The notes below the pieces were generated by a model, which saw only the letters and a program-made list of their open reading frames with translations, was not told the origin of the DNA and did not search any database. This document shows, piece by piece, positions 1 through 12,400 of a DNA stretch of 64,000 bases (position 1 is its first letter; each line of letters begins with the position of its first letter). The stretch is from Beverwykella pulmonaria (lineage: Eukaryota > Ascomycota > Dothideomycetes > Pleosporales > Melanommataceae): NCBI GenBank assembly GCA_001599595.1, contig BCHH01000006.1, positions 2,402,319 to 2,466,318 of the forward strand, written 5' to 3'. Both the position numbers and the translations under genes were made by a program.

Positions 1-1
1 A

Positions 2-555
2 ACCCCAAAGGCAGCCTTGGAGATCTCTAACTCAATCCTCGCCCGAGCACCTCCAGAAGCTAAACCAGTTGTCAAATCTGTCGCATACAGCGGAACCGGC
101 TGCCCTTCGAACACTGCCAGTTTCGTCTTCGGAGGTGATGCTTCACTAATCTTCAGCTCTTTCGATGTCGACGCGACCACGCCATCCAAGAGCTGTGTCC
201 TGACTGTGGACTTGGGTGTCGACCCTGCATGGAAGTACACTATCAACAAGGCGACTGATATCCGAGGATTTGTGATCAACGGCGGTGGCGCAGTCAAAGT
301 TACTTACAAGGTTGGGGGACAAACAGTGAGTTCTTCGCTATTGAATGCAGAGCGTGTATTAAGAATGCGCAGTCGGAGGCAAAAGGTGACATTGAGACCA
401 CCAAGAGCAAGAACTTTGTTATCAACTCGGTTGCTGATGGAGCGACGTCTGCGTATGGTGGTGGTGTCGCGACGATAGATGTCTCGTTCACGTCGGCTGC
501 GGGGTCGAATTTGATATTGGATAGCCTCGATATCAAGTTCGCTTACTCAAAGTAA
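2..555 (+). CDS. DUF4360-type secreted protein, 5' truncated by window edge
   Basis: Two exons are supported: the frame open from the window edge to 325, and 373-555, separated by a 47-bp GTGAGT...CAG intron with phase 0 on both sides. The joined protein reads through a YSGTGCPSNTASFVFGGD segment, a central part with a tyrosine-rich 'W-K-Y-T-I-N-K-A-T-D-I-R-G-F' block and ends in LDIKFAYSK. This matches the general pattern of the fungal/bacterial DUF4360 family of small secreted proteins (conserved GxGCP near the start, then beta-rich repeats and a few cysteines). The function of the family is not known. The frame runs off the left edge without an ATG, so the signal peptide and start must lie upstream. 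Family assignment is from memory of the pattern; a profile search would settle it. Confidence 0.7.
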
Positions 556-1824
556 AAGAATTGCGAAGACATTCTAGTTGACGCGATCTAAAAACCGTTC
601 CATGAGATCTAAGCTGTCCAGATGTCTTGCATTTGGCATTATGGCATGCAATTATCTCTCACTTCTCACCCTTCGGACAGCTAAACACGTGTTCAGTTCC
701 TTGTCAAATTTATTCCCGATCTTCTAAATCAACACAGAAAGTGGCCTCAAATGATGCTCAACGACGTTGGGTCGAGCCGCTAATTACCCAATGGCGGCAA
801 CGACATATTCCTAGTAGTCGAGTTTGTACTTGGCTACATGTAAAAATTACCTAATGAGAAAGTATACAAGCTGCCATCGATTGCTCTTCGAGATCTGTAA
901 GGGTTTTCTGATGGGGGACAATGATCATTTGGCGACTGCGTTGTTCTAGGAGGGATCAAGTCAGAGCAGCTTATAAGCCGTCTGACCTTGGTTCAACTAG
1001 CTACATCAGGACAAGCCTAAACCGTCACAAGATCTCACAGTCGCCATTCTGGGTCTCTGTGCAACGTTGACAGAGCTGATCACAGACGACCTTTCAGTTG
1101 GGCTTGTCTCTGGATCCATCCGAAAGCTGGCGCTCATAGCGATAGAAAGCACTATTATTTCAACCGAATATTCGATGCAATGAATTCCAGTACAGAGAGA
1201 GCGATGCACGCTGCACGATGAAAGTTGCGCAACGAAATTTGAGGCATGATGAATCTCATCAGCGGTTCTGCGCTGCCTTTATTAATTAGTCGTTGTTCTT
1301 CGTTTCATGCTCAACGTTCTTTTTAGCGCTAGTATCCCAAGCATCCCTTGCCTATGATCTATCTCCTAGTAGTCGGAACAACCGTTCGTTTCACAATTGT
1401 ACAACCCCACTTGCCCAAGGAAACAATTTCCCGACCACGACGCCTTGAAATTGCTATGCATAACATGTAGCTCCGAGTTGCGCACCAGTCAGGAGCCATC
1501 TGCTCTAAATGGATACTTCAGTCAAAGCCGCGAAGCACTGGCAATTTTACTGCGAGAAGCGGTCGTACAATCCGCCGAAGGGAATATGCACCCCTCAAAT
1601 TCCATTTTCAAATGTTCTAGCGCGCTCGCGATTCCACCACTCATGAGGAAGTAGAGTAGGGATAGAACGGTAATTTTTCCATGCAATCCCAGATCCACCG
1701 CGCCTCAGCCCTACGAACTCGACCTCATCATATAGCGATCCTGTACGCCTCACATTTATTTCTCTGTGGTCTCTCCTCTTCTTATCCACTTCGTTTCCTC
1801 GGTTCCCATCCTCCACCCTTCAAA
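556..1824. other. Intergenic region, no gene seen
   Basis: It contains the 3' flank of the DUF4360 gene and the promoter of the arabinanase gene. Only short, unconvincing reading frames occur on either strand. No RNA gene or repeat was recognised. Confidence 0.5.
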
Positions 1825-2902
1825 ATGCGCAATAGGCTCATCCTCTCCCTCCTCTCTCTCCTATCCCCTACGGTCTCAGCCTACGCCAACCCACTCACCT
1901 GTACCGGCACCTGCACCAACGCCCATGACCCCTCCCTCATCCGTCGCGACGATGGAACCTACTTCCGTTTCTCCACTGGTGGAAAAATCGCCATCCACAG
2001 CTCCCCTTCAATCACGGGACCTTGGACCTACAAGGGCGCCGCTATCCCCTCTGGCTCTAAAATCGATAAACCCGGCAACACCGACCTCTGGGCCCCCGAC
2101 GTGATTAAAGTCGGCAGCACTTATTATCTCTACTACTCGGTCTCCGCTTTCGGTAGCCAGGATAGTGCGATTGGTGTCGCGACGTCGACGAATTTGGACT
2201 ACGGGTCGTGGACCGATCTCGGCGCAACGGGTATCGCGTCCGTGGCGGGCAAGCCGTATAATGCCATCGACGGAAATCTTGTGAGCGACGGGTCGAACTA
2301 CTACATGAGCTTTGGCTCGTTCTGGAACGACATCTACCAAGTGAAGATGGCGTCCCCACCGACGAAAGTCGCCAGCGGTTCCACGAGCACCAACATCGCA
2401 TATGTTCCTACTGGAACGCACGCGCAGGAGGGCTCGTTCGTGTACAAGTACGGGAGTTATTATTACTTATTCTTCTCAGTGGGGATATGCTGCGGGTACG
2501 ATGCAAGTAGGCCAGCGGCGGGCGCAGAGTATAAGATTAAGGTCTGCAGATCGAGTTCGGCCACCGGGGGCTTTGTAAGTGATCGTTGTATATTGTGCGT
2601 GGATTAGGTTAGCTGACATTTGTATAGGTTGACAAGAGCGGCGTGAGCTGCACCGCTGGGGGTGGGACGACGGTTCTGGAGAGCCATGGTTGGGTTTACG
2701 GTCCTGGCGGACAGGGTGTATTCAGTGACCCCTCGCTAGGTCCTGTGCTTTACTACCACTACGGTATGTTCCCCTCCTAATTCCTGATACTTGGTAGGTG
2801 TACTAAATTTTTGAAGTGGACACCCGTATCGGATATGCCGATGGACAGAAGCAGTTCGGTATCAACACGATCAGCTTCTCGAGCGGATGGCCGGTTGTAT
2901 AG
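1825..2902 (+). CDS. abnA: Secreted endo-1,5-alpha-L-arabinanase, GH43
   Basis: Three exons (1825-2574, 2628-2763, 2817-2902) give a 323-residue protein, close to the usual ~320 of fungal AbnA enzymes. It should hydrolyse internal alpha-1,5 bonds of arabinan in plant pectin, outside the cell. Residues 1-19 form a signal peptide. The GH43 five-bladed propeller catalytic triad is visible: general base Asp35 in AHDPS, the pKa-modulating Asp149 in AIDGN and general acid Glu202 in AQEGS. The C-terminus ends in GWPVV as in other AbnA proteins, which fixes both splice junctions. An in-frame ATG 144 bp upstream would bury the signal peptide, so the start at MRNRL is preferred. No frame damage; expected to be active. 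Confidence 0.92.
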
Positions 2903-3860
2903 CGGTGTTATTTGGAGACTAGATTTTACTTCCTTACGCCTGAGACGGCTTTTTTCTTCACTTCTTTATACATACTTTCAACAATTAAGCTTCGGACCAC
3001 TTCCTTGGAGCATCTTTATCTCATGCCATAAGTACAAAGTTCTTAAGAATATCACTCTTTGACCTCGTTGCTGTGTTCACACTCTTATCCATGACCACAT
3101 CCATAAAGGCAAGCCATAATTAAGCACAGAACTAAGACCCTATCGCGTTCTCGCCACAGGCAGAATATTTGAGTATACGAGCGTCCATTCCTGAAACCCA
3201 TGTAATTAAACCCTGTATGCTACCTGTATCCCACAGAGTTCCAAAATCCTAATATACACTCTCTATTATCCCCTCTATTACTACCATTATGACCACGATG
3301 ACGACCCTAGTGGGAAAATGCACTGCTGTTAGCACTGGGAGAGAAGCCCGGTACGAAAATATTCGCTACCAAGAGAGGAAGCCTCCCTATGGAATCTGCT
3401 GCGACGATGAGAGTGGCTAAGTTCATGAGTTATAGCAGGAATCTCTGCATCCGGGGATTAATACGTGTCTTACTGACTGGCTTCCACTTGGGCCTCTAAG
3501 TGGGTGCTCCTTTCCTTATCACTAGCATCGTGGGTCGGTAAGCTGTTAGCGAGAGGAAAGAGGAGAGCGAGGAGAGGGCTAAAATGAGGTAGAGCCACAA
3601 CGCAGCGCGACAGGTGAGCATGTGGCCTCGCATGCGGTCTCATCAATCGTCGCAAGAGAAACTCAACATAGTCTTTCAAGTCCCTGTCATTCTTACAGAC
3701 TCTTCTCTATCTCCTCGCCCGCTCGATCTGCTCTTCCCTAGCTACAGATCCACTAATTGTGCTCTTCATCAGTTCGCGACCTCTATTACAACCACCTTGA
3801 GTCTCTAAAAATTCTAAAACAATTGTCTCGGAATCCTCAATCTGCATAAACTTTTCTCTT
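2903..3860. other. Intergenic region between convergent genes
   Basis: 3' flanks of the arabinanase (plus) and of the monooxygenase (minus). Short reading frames on both strands overlap each other and have no recognisable motifs. Confidence 0.5.
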
Positions 3861-5765
3861 CTATATTTTTGTAAAAGGATCATCGAAGTACCAGACAGGG
3901 TCACCATCTACACTCATCTCACATTGGGTATATCCGTTCCCCATGAACTGGAAGCGATTTTCCGTCTTGTACGTCAATTCAAAATCTTCCCATCGTACGT
4001 GCTTCAAAAGCTCGAAGAAGTGGAGACGTGAGCCTGGATAAATTGCGGTGACAGGTCCGTGAGTCTTGCCGTTCTTAAACCAAGAGCGACATGCTGGACG
4101 AGAATTAGTATTCGTGAAAAGAAGAGAACGAAGAAGATGTATTCCATAGGACAAGCTACGGTGTGGAGATGGAAGACTATAATGGAGATGGGCCCACCTG
4201 AAGACCACACCAACCGCTTCATCAGTTCATGAGTGTGGTTGTACAGATCTTTGATGGCTCCCTTCTTGGGTTCGAATGACTTGATGCTTTCCGTTTGCAT
4301 CTTCTCGATCATCATGAAGGCATATCGCGTGTACCATTCAAGAATCGGGAGAATAGAGCTATGACTTGCAGGTCCATTAGGGCCTATTAATACTGTTCAC
4401 TGTTTATCAGCATCGATACATCGGACATAGGTGCTTTGCTCACTTACAGAAAAGATTCGGGAAGTTCTCCGCCATGATTCCGAGATAGCCCACTGGGAAT
4501 TCACCAAATTGCTCTTTGATATCCGCCCCGTCTCTCCCAATAACCTTGAAGTGGGGCGTGAACGAAGTGTCGAAGCCAGTCGCGCAAATCACAACATCAA
4601 CACGATGTTCCACACCACTCTCGTCAACAATACCAGTTTCTGTTAATCTGGTTGCAGACTCATGGATCACCTCAACATTGTCTTTTGACAAGCTTTCCAA
4701 GTACCCAGATCCAGGGGTCATTCTACGACAGCCCAGCGCAAATTCCGGTATCATCTTTTTGGCCATTTTCTCGTTGTTCAACTTTTCGCTCATCATATTT
4801 GTGATGATGTCGCGTGAACTTTTCTGGTCTTGGCTCTGTAAGTGCATGAGGTTGAAGCGTTTGTTGAGTTCGCCTTCCACATCGCGAGCATACTTGGTGT
4901 ATTCCTCTGGGTTTTCATTCCACTTCTTGATCTGTTCGGCCGAATACTCAAAATTCGTGCCTCCAGGCCCAGCGTACTTGGCTCCAAATCCCGTTGTTAT
5001 CCAGACTGGCGACCGGAGGAAAGCAAACAACTTGCCTACCGTGGGCTGGATATTCGGAATAATCTGGACGGCGGAAGATCCTCCACCGATAACGGCGACC
5101 GTCTTGCCGGTTAGATCATACGAGCTATCCCACTGTGCCGAATGCATCAGCTTTCCCTTGAATACATCGATACCCGATATTTTAGGATACTTCCACGAGT
5201 TAAGAACACCAGATCCGGAAATCAGGATATTGCACCAATCATACACCTCCTTCCCATCCTGGCCTAAAACCACGACTTTCCACTGCCCACTGTCTTCGTC
5301 CCAGGTCGCACTGTGCACAATCGTGTTCAACTTCACATACTTCTCCAAGTTGTACTTTGTTGACACGTCCTTAAAGTACTGCCAAATCTCCTCACTGCTC
5401 GAGTAGAATTGACTCCAATTCGGGTTCCTCGCCCACGTAAACTGGTAGCTGTGCGATGGAATGTCACATGTACATCCTGGATACCGGTTTTCTAACCATG
5501 TCCCGCCCACATCAGAGTTCTTCTCGTAGATTTGTAATTCAATGTCTGTGAGAGCTCGTTCGGCTTTGTACGCGATTTGAAGACCAGCTGCTCCGGCGCC
5601 GACGCATATTATTCGGAGATGCCTTTTCGTATGTAAAGGTTGCTCGGACACGCGGTAGCCGTCGAAGTCTTGATTGTACCATTCGTTCTCATGGATGGCG
5701 TCCGACAACGGGATGAGGCCGGGGTCTGGGGCGGCGGATACTTCAATGATCTTCGAGGGTGCCAT
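3861..5765 (-). CDS. Baeyer-Villiger-type flavin monooxygenase
   Basis: Exons 5765-4448, 4383-4198 and 4093-3861 join in phase to a 578-residue protein. It carries an FAD-binding GAGAAGL at residues 56-62, the GGTWLENRYPGCTCD segment typical of Baeyer-Villiger and related monooxygenases, the type I fingerprint FxGxxxHxxxW (202-212, ending in D) and an NADPH-binding GGGSSA at 227-232. Such enzymes use NADPH and O2 to insert oxygen next to a carbonyl, giving an ester or lactone. The substrate cannot be read from sequence; steroid, cyclic ketone and aryl ketone enzymes share these motifs. The gene is divergent to a maleylacetate reductase-like gene with only 290 bp between the start codons, suggesting co-regulation. 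The last two exons carry the conserved GPNGP segment and the C-terminal cap. No sign of damage. Confidence 0.88.
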
Positions 5766-6055
5766 GGTCCTCGGTGGTTTGATGGGCGTGATCTGGCGCA
5801 GACAAGACAGTGAATGCGGCTCTATTCAAGGAGTAAGTGTTAGACGAATAAAGGGTTTCGGACGCATGTTGTGCCGTCGTCACAAGCGTTGAGTGGTGAG
5901 AATTGGTGGCATCGGAGTCAGCAAGAGCGAGTAAGCCATGCCTCTTTCTACGCGTGCTGGTCTGTGATATTCGCCAAGAGTGAGGGGTACGCTACCATTC
6001 ACGACATTCGGCACCTATTCATCTCTGATGAATTACCCACTAAGAAACAAAACAT
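5766..6055. promoter_or_regulatory. Shared bidirectional promoter region
   Basis: 290 bp separate the start codons of the divergent monooxygenase and maleylacetate reductase-like genes, so any upstream activator site must lie within reach of both. No specific operator was identified. Confidence 0.5.
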
Positions 6056-7435
6056 ATGGAAGACCAAGAGACATACAAGCCAGCATTCACCGAGCCGCCA
6101 GGAACGAACTTGGCCGGCATTCCAATCAAAGCCCTCGAACTTCCATCGCCATGGGTCTCTTATGGCCGTCCTTACTACGAGTTGTGCGCGAAGCATATCC
6201 AGAAGACGTTTGAAGCATCCAGAGTCTACGTTATTTCATCCGGGTCGCTAGCCAAAAACACCGATAAAGTCGACAAGCTTGTCGACGCGCTTAGAAAGAC
6301 CAATGTTGTGGGAATCCGTAAGGGAATGACTCCACATACACTGTGGTCTGATATCCTTTCAATCGCAGCCGAGTGTCGGGAGGCAAAGGCAGATTGTGTG
6401 GTGACATTAGGTGCTGGGAGCATAACCGATGGAGCGAAGCTTGTGGTCTTGGTGTGTCTTTAATGCCTCTATGATTGAAAATGCTGACAACATATAAGTG
6501 CCTAGCGAACAATATCGCCGAACCAGAAGAACTCGCACGCTATGCAGTTGGCAGTGCAAACTCCCCATCCGATGTCAAGCATCCCACAGTTCCTCTAATA
6601 ACCATCCCGACTAGCCTTTCAGGAGGCGAATATTTCTCTCTCGCTGGCGGCACAAACGACTCCACAAAAGAAAAGCACGGCTTTATCCACTCAGGTATGG
6701 GCACTAAGCTCATAATTTTAGACCCAGAACTTTGCCTGACGACCCCGGAATACCACTGGCTTTCAACCGGTATCCGATCTGTAGACCACTGCATTGAGGC
6801 TCTTTGCTCGCTTTCTGCGACTGCGGCTTCAGATGAAAAGGCGGAGAAGGGACTCAGACTCTTAGTACCGAGTTTGTTGAAATGTAAGAGCGATATAAAG
6901 GATGTGCCAGCGAGACTGAGGTGCCAGATGGCGGTCAATTATGCTATGGATAACGTGAGGGCTGGGATTCCCATGGGTGGGAGTCACGCTATTGGACACC
7001 AGTTAGGTTTGTGGTGACCCTCGAAAAGTAAACAGGTTATACTAACGATACAAAGGTCCTCTTGGAGTACCCCACGGCATTACTAGCTGCATCATGTGTC
7101 CGGCAGTCATGAAGTACAACATTAAGTACGGCACTTCAAACCCCGAGATCGCACGCCGACAGCAAATTCTTCAAAGAATCCTCTGGTCCGAACCGGAGGT
7201 GTCATCCGCATTAAAAGCTGCTGGATTGAACGAGCAGACCTCTGATTTAGGGGATCTATTAGATGTGATTATTCGCGCGTTGGGTCTTCCAAGAACCTTG
7301 AAAGAGCTTAACGTTGATAAGAAAATGATACCCACATTGTCAAAGCATGCATTGGGGGATTTTTGGGCACCAACAAATCCAGTTCCGTTGCTGAATGTCG
7401 AACAAGTACAGGAGATCTTGGAAGCTGTTGCTTAG
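6056..7435 (+). CDS. Maleylacetate reductase-like iron-ADH-family dehydrogenase
   Basis: Exons 6056-6451, 6499-7006 and 7056-7435 (introns 47 and 49 bp, the second with an ACTAAC branch site) give 427 residues. The fold is that of the dehydroquinate synthase/iron-alcohol dehydrogenase superfamily: nucleotide-binding LGAGSITDGAK, TIPTSLSGGE, then the metal-site helices. Where iron ADHs read TGMDALTHAIEA, this protein reads TGIRSVDHCIEA, so the usual first Asp ligand is Arg225 while His229 is kept; the later HAIGHQLG and VPHG histidines are present. Loss of that Asp is known from metal-independent maleylacetate reductases, which reduce maleylacetate to 3-oxoadipate with NAD(P)H in aromatic ring catabolism. 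The pairing with a monooxygenase fits this. It could still be another member of the superfamily. Confidence 0.8.
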
Positions 7436-7569
7436 TATCATTACTTCTTGAAAATGTTAGATATGGGAAACTAATGAGTTTTAACCCTTCTTCTCTAAGA
7501 AAAGTACTAAAGAATGGACATGAAAGACAAGATGCGCTGATAAAATTCGCTTCGAAACATGTCTCAATA

Positions 7570-8274
7570 TCATGCCGGATCTCCGTAGGTTTCCAATGTA
7601 GACCTTGGGACATACCGTCTTTTTCTCGAGCTCTCTGTCTCTCCTTCCTTTCGAGCTGTCGTGTAACCATCCGCGCTGGCTGACACTTTCTTAAGCTCCC
7701 TCTCAACCCACGCCCACGCCTCCTTATCACTTCTCGACTTCCCCAACGCGCCCTTCGACATATCCTGCGCCCCATCTGTGACCAACAGCTCTCTCAAGAC
7801 CTGTTTATTCCCCCTCTCCATCTCGTGCCACATACACTCTCCATTCTTCACCTTCTCCCAACCCTGATGCTCTTCCTTAATGTCGCGCAGCGAGACCAAG
7901 ATCTCATTATGCACATTTTGACCCTTCCCCGCACGCACGATACCCGCCATCGCTGTCCACCATCCTTTCCATTTGTCTTCCGCGCCTTCGTGTTTGTTGC
8001 ACGCGTTCACACTCTTGAACTTCCAGTCGGCCAGTTCGCACTCAAGATCCGCAGTATGTGTGTTTACACTCTCAACTTTGATGACTAGCCCTTCGGTGCA
8101 GACGTAAATTTCGGTGCGGTCTGAAGTAATGTCGCCACGCGCTGCAGCTTCGAGCATGATGACTATTGCTGCTGCGAGCCAGGATGCAGCTTGATTAGAA
8201 AGACCTATTGCGCCGTAGCGAAGAGCTACTTTGCGCGAATCCACCTCAGGCACGGGTTGAAGGCTTGGGCGCAT
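7570..8274 (-). CDS. Hypothetical protein, 234 aa
   Basis: An uninterrupted single-exon frame. I do not recognise a family. The protein has one alanine-rich hydrophobic stretch near residues 30-45 (ASWLAAAIVIMLEAAA) that could be a buried helix or weak membrane segment, a tryptophan- and lysine-rich middle and a basic tail (SSRKRRY). Hydrophobic and charged residues alternate as in a folded helical protein. The HET-adjacent and STAND-type N-terminal helical domains of fungi have a similar look (helical, around 200 residues), but I see no diagnostic motif. Convergent with the maleylacetate reductase-like gene, whose stop is 134 bp away. Confidence 0.5.
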   Translation of the reverse strand: MRPSLQPVPEVDSRKVALRYGAIGLSNQAASWLAAAIVIMLEAAARGDITSDRTEIYVCTEGLVIKVESVNTHTADLECELADWKFKSVNACNKHEGAEDKWKGWWTAMAGIVRAGKGQNVHNEILVSLRDIKEEHQGWEKVKNGECMWHEMERGNKQVLRELLVTDGAQDMSKGALGKSRSDKEAWAWVERELKKVSASADGYTTARKEGETESSRKRRYVPRSTLETYGDPA

Positions 8275-9431
8275 GGTGCAGGGAACGGGTCTTAGTCTCT
8301 TTGTCAGCCGCTTGCTTCATCATCAATCAACGCGGCATATATATATGGGGATCCGAACACGACGCCCATCGATCGATCATCAATGAGACAGACCATCATC
8401 ACTTTCACGATCAATCGAACCCCACCAAACACACGACCCTCACCCCAACGAGATCACGAACATTTCTTATATCATTCCTCACACATCTCTCTCTTTCATT
8501 TTGGTTTGGTAGCTAGATATAACGAAATTGCAGCAGTCTACTGCCAAACCTCACTTTGATTTTCCTCGCTTGAATTGTTGCCGGTTTGCTTACAACCGCT
8601 TTCTGTACCTCAGTGCATTGCTGTTTCGGACATCGCATGGCTGCGAGTCGCCCTCCTACCCTTGTGTGATATTTTTATATCACACACCTTTTCTCCACCG
8701 CACTATAGACCCTCTCAATTCTAGCGTCCGTTTGCATAATTACGAAATCACCATCTGAATGGAAAAAAATATTATTTCCGAAATTCGAAAATCCTCCAAT
8801 GTCAACGACACAGCAGGAGGGTGTAGTTCAAACTTTTACTAGAGCTAATAACTGTTCTGAGCGGGCAGGCCGTTAAGAAAGTGCATGTGAACCTCGTCGA
8901 TTTTGTGGATAGCAGAGGCGGGCAAGTCGAAATCGTTGATAGTTTGAAGAATTACTGGATTATGCTATCTCGACAGGAAAATTCCTCTATAAGAAGTCTT
9001 CATATGTTGGATAGTGTTTTGAAGGCCCTGCTCGGAGAGATACTTCATGAACGGCACAGTGAAACAAATAACCCGGATCTATTCAAAGGTTTTCTAGTAG
9101 GCCCTTCCAATAATAATGCCTTGTTGAAGTACTTTTCTTTCTTTTGATTGGGCTCGAGCGTAGAACTATGAAGGTGTTGGCCATGCAGGCTTGGAAAGGG
9201 TGGGTGTGGTAAGGTGAAAATGGCTGGAATGTGGCTGTGGGGTGTCACAGGTGGCTCGGACTTGCTACCCAACTCAATGCGTAAAAACCCGCCATCCTAC
9301 CCTATATTAATCTCACCTGCCCTTTTTGCACTTGTTTTTTCTATCTCACTTCCTCCCTGGCGGTGTAGCCGGATTTATTTGCCCTACTTGCCAGCAGTAG
9401 TAATATCCAATCCCAGGTCTCCTCATTAGTA
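8275..9431. other. Intergenic region, no convincing gene
   Basis: AT-rich around 8300-8900. A frame at 8881-9147 has protein-like composition but no ATG start and no family resemblance. The remainder is 3' flank of the long helicase gene. Confidence 0.4.
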
Positions 9432-12400
9432 TCAAATGCCAAGCTGGGAATTGTTAAGAAAATGGGCACCCCCAGCACACCGGTAACCTTGTCCCTCTTT
9501 AACCCATCTCCATCCCTGTGGACAAATTCCCATGTCTCTAATCTTCTTCTGAACCGCTAATTCCTGCTGCCTCTTCCTCTCCTCTTCTTCATATGCTTTT
9601 CTCAATTTTTCTTCAGCCTCCCTCTTCGCTTTTAAAGCTTCCTCAATCCGCCTTTTCTTCTCTCGCAATTCATCTTCAATCTTTTTGCGGCGCTTTTGGT
9701 CTGCTAAGCGCTTCTCCTCTGTCAATCGTCGAACTTCTTCGAGCACGGCTTCCTCTGCTTCTTTCCGGGCATTGAATTCGCGCTGCTGGGCTGCGATGAA
9801 CATCTCTTCGGCTTGTTTCAAAGCTCTTTCCTCTGCAATATTCCTCCTTAGCTGTTGCCATACATCATCAGACACTCCAGGGTCACGTTGCGGCGAGTGG
9901 TCTGTAAACTTTTCGGGATTTCGTTCAATTTGTGGCTCGCCCTCGTCTATGGGTGTAGACGCTTCCATTTTAGTCTTTGATATGGTTTTAGTTGTGTTGG
10001 TAGGAGTCTTCGGTGGATTTTGCGTCAGAGTAGGCAAAGGATCAAACTGAGGTAAATTGTTCAGGTTCAGAGAATCTTTCCTGTGTTCATTTCTGCTTTT
10101 CTGAGACTTGAAATTTCTCTCCAGATGTTGTATTATGTCGCCAACGCTCACAGTTAGCCCGGAGGATGTGTTGCCAGCAAATGCGTCCGAGCAGATTGAT
10201 TTAGCAATATTTTTTACATCCCGGCCGTTTCCCCATGATTGAAGTTTGGAAAGCCCCTCGAAAATATCAAGTATTTGCTGACGTTCAGCAGGCGAGATGC
10301 AATTCATTGTCGGCGTAATATCTATCTCCTGTCTTTTTATTTCCCGATGTAGAAGTTCAAGGCACTTCTCTGGGGCCATGTTCTCAAAAATTACTTCCTC
10401 TGGGAAGCGACTTGAAAGGCCAGGGTTAATCTGTAAGAGCTCGTCGATTTGGTGGGTATAACCAGCGAGGATAACAACTATCTTTCCCATAAATTTCGGC
10501 TTTGTTAGACAATCGACGAGTTCATTAACAGCTTCTTTCCCAAATGCGCCGTCACAAAAGCGGTATGCTTCGTCCACGAAAAGAACCCTCCCTAGAGCTT
10601 CTGTTAATTTCCCTTGCGTCTTTGGTCCAGTGTGTCCAACATATTGGCCGATGAGGTCAGACGCAGAGCATTCAACGTAGTCGCTCGAACCCAGCATGCC
10701 CATATGGTAGTAGAGTTGGCTGATCTTGCGTGCAACTGTTGTCTTTCCCGTTCCTATCCGGAGTTTAAATTAGTAAATAGTTTGCGTGTTTATGCCAAGG
10801 TCAGTTCATTACCTGGAGGTCCTTTGAACAGGAAATTGAACGGAATCTGATTTCGAGGATCTCTCCCATGCGCCTTCATATTCTTGGCGATTCGCTGATA
10901 TTTTTCAAGTTGGTCGATGAGTTTCTCACAACCAACAATATCGGCGAACAGGTCTCTACAGCTGAATCCAGCACCACTTGCCCTGTCATAGTCTTCGTCG
11001 AAGTCTTGAGGAAGAAAAGTGATCTCTGGATTGAAGTTGACTGCCCCGGCCGCGGATGTTCTCTTTTGCTCTTGTTCTTTTGCGCGTGAGATTATGTTTT
11101 CTACGGCTCCGGCGTTGCCGAAATGGGGTCTGTCTCGTTCTCGAGCTAGAACCTCAATAGCAGTCCTCTTGGCCTCTTCTGTCGCCTTGAGCCCTTGTTT
11201 TTTCAGCTTCAAATCAAGAACTCGCATTAGATCCACATCGCTGAAGTCATCGAAGTAGAATGCATCGCTGAGCCTAAACCGCCTCGCAAGGCCGGGGTTG
11301 GAGTGATTCATCATATCTTCCATCTGTTCTTTGTACCCTAGCATGAGGACACACAAGTCCTCACCCGGAGTATTTTGCACCTCGGCGACGATGGTATCAA
11401 TGACGGCAGTCTTAAATGGATCGGGATTGCCACCGCCAACCCTCCCACCAGCATCAAGACTGTACGCTTCATCGATCACCAATACCTTTCCCGCTGCAGC
11501 TTTTAAGATATTTTTTGTGTTCTCCTCCGACTGTCCTAGTGCTCCTCCTATAAAATCGGAAGGGTTTTTGACGATGACTACAACCAGGAATCAGCATTGA
11601 GAAGGCGAAGTAATCTTACAGAACGACGCACCTTCTCGTTTTGAAAGTAGGCCCAAATCAGCCAATATGGAGCCATACAGCTTCGCAACTGTGGTTTTGC
11701 CAGTACCAGGAGAACCAAGGAATACTCGATGAAGTGTAAATCCAAGTGGCTCTAGTTCACTCAGTTCCCTGTGATAGTTCCGTTGAATGGCATCGACAAG
11801 GGACTTCACCGAATTCTTGACTTTTTCCAGTCCTATCAAAGACTGAAGTTCTTTCCACGAAGCGCTGTCTTTTATCGCTCCGCTTGGCTCCCGTCCTATC
11901 AGATCTTCTTTCGTGAACAATAAGTCGTCTGGTGAACCTCCTGCGACCCGCTCCTTCCTCAACCGAGAAGCTTGGCGCTCTGTGACCTGCCCCCAGACGT
12001 TCTCCAAAGCGCGCGCATTTCCATATCCCTCTGTCCCTCGCCTCCTTCCAAGACGTTTGATGAGAATTCTTACATATAGGCCGTGTCCACTGCCCTCGAG
12101 GGTAGCCCGACCACCGTACTTTCTCTCGACCATAGCGCTAAACATGGCCAATAGTTCTTGGTCGGAGTAATCGGCAAAATGTAGCCTGTGAGGCATCCGA
12201 CTGTCGAACCCGGGATTGTGCTCGAAGAACTTCTCCATCTCCTTCACATATCCGGCAAGAATAAATGCAATGGCCCCCCGTCGGTCTTCGATTTCTGCAA
12301 GTATAAAATCCAGAACATTCTTTCCACCAAAGTTGTTCCCAGACGCGAGCTGATAGGCTTCGTCAATGAAGAAGACGCCACCACCAGCTTTCACAAGCCC

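Noticed and set aside
4516..5406. 296-residue plus-strand frame
   Set aside because: It is antisense to the monooxygenase, whose motifs and splice sites are clear; the frame has no domain of its own.
8881..9147. 88-residue frame with protein-like composition
   Set aside because: It starts at GTG, has no ATG or splice partner that keeps phase, and resembles no family I know. Could be an orphan exon of a decayed gene.
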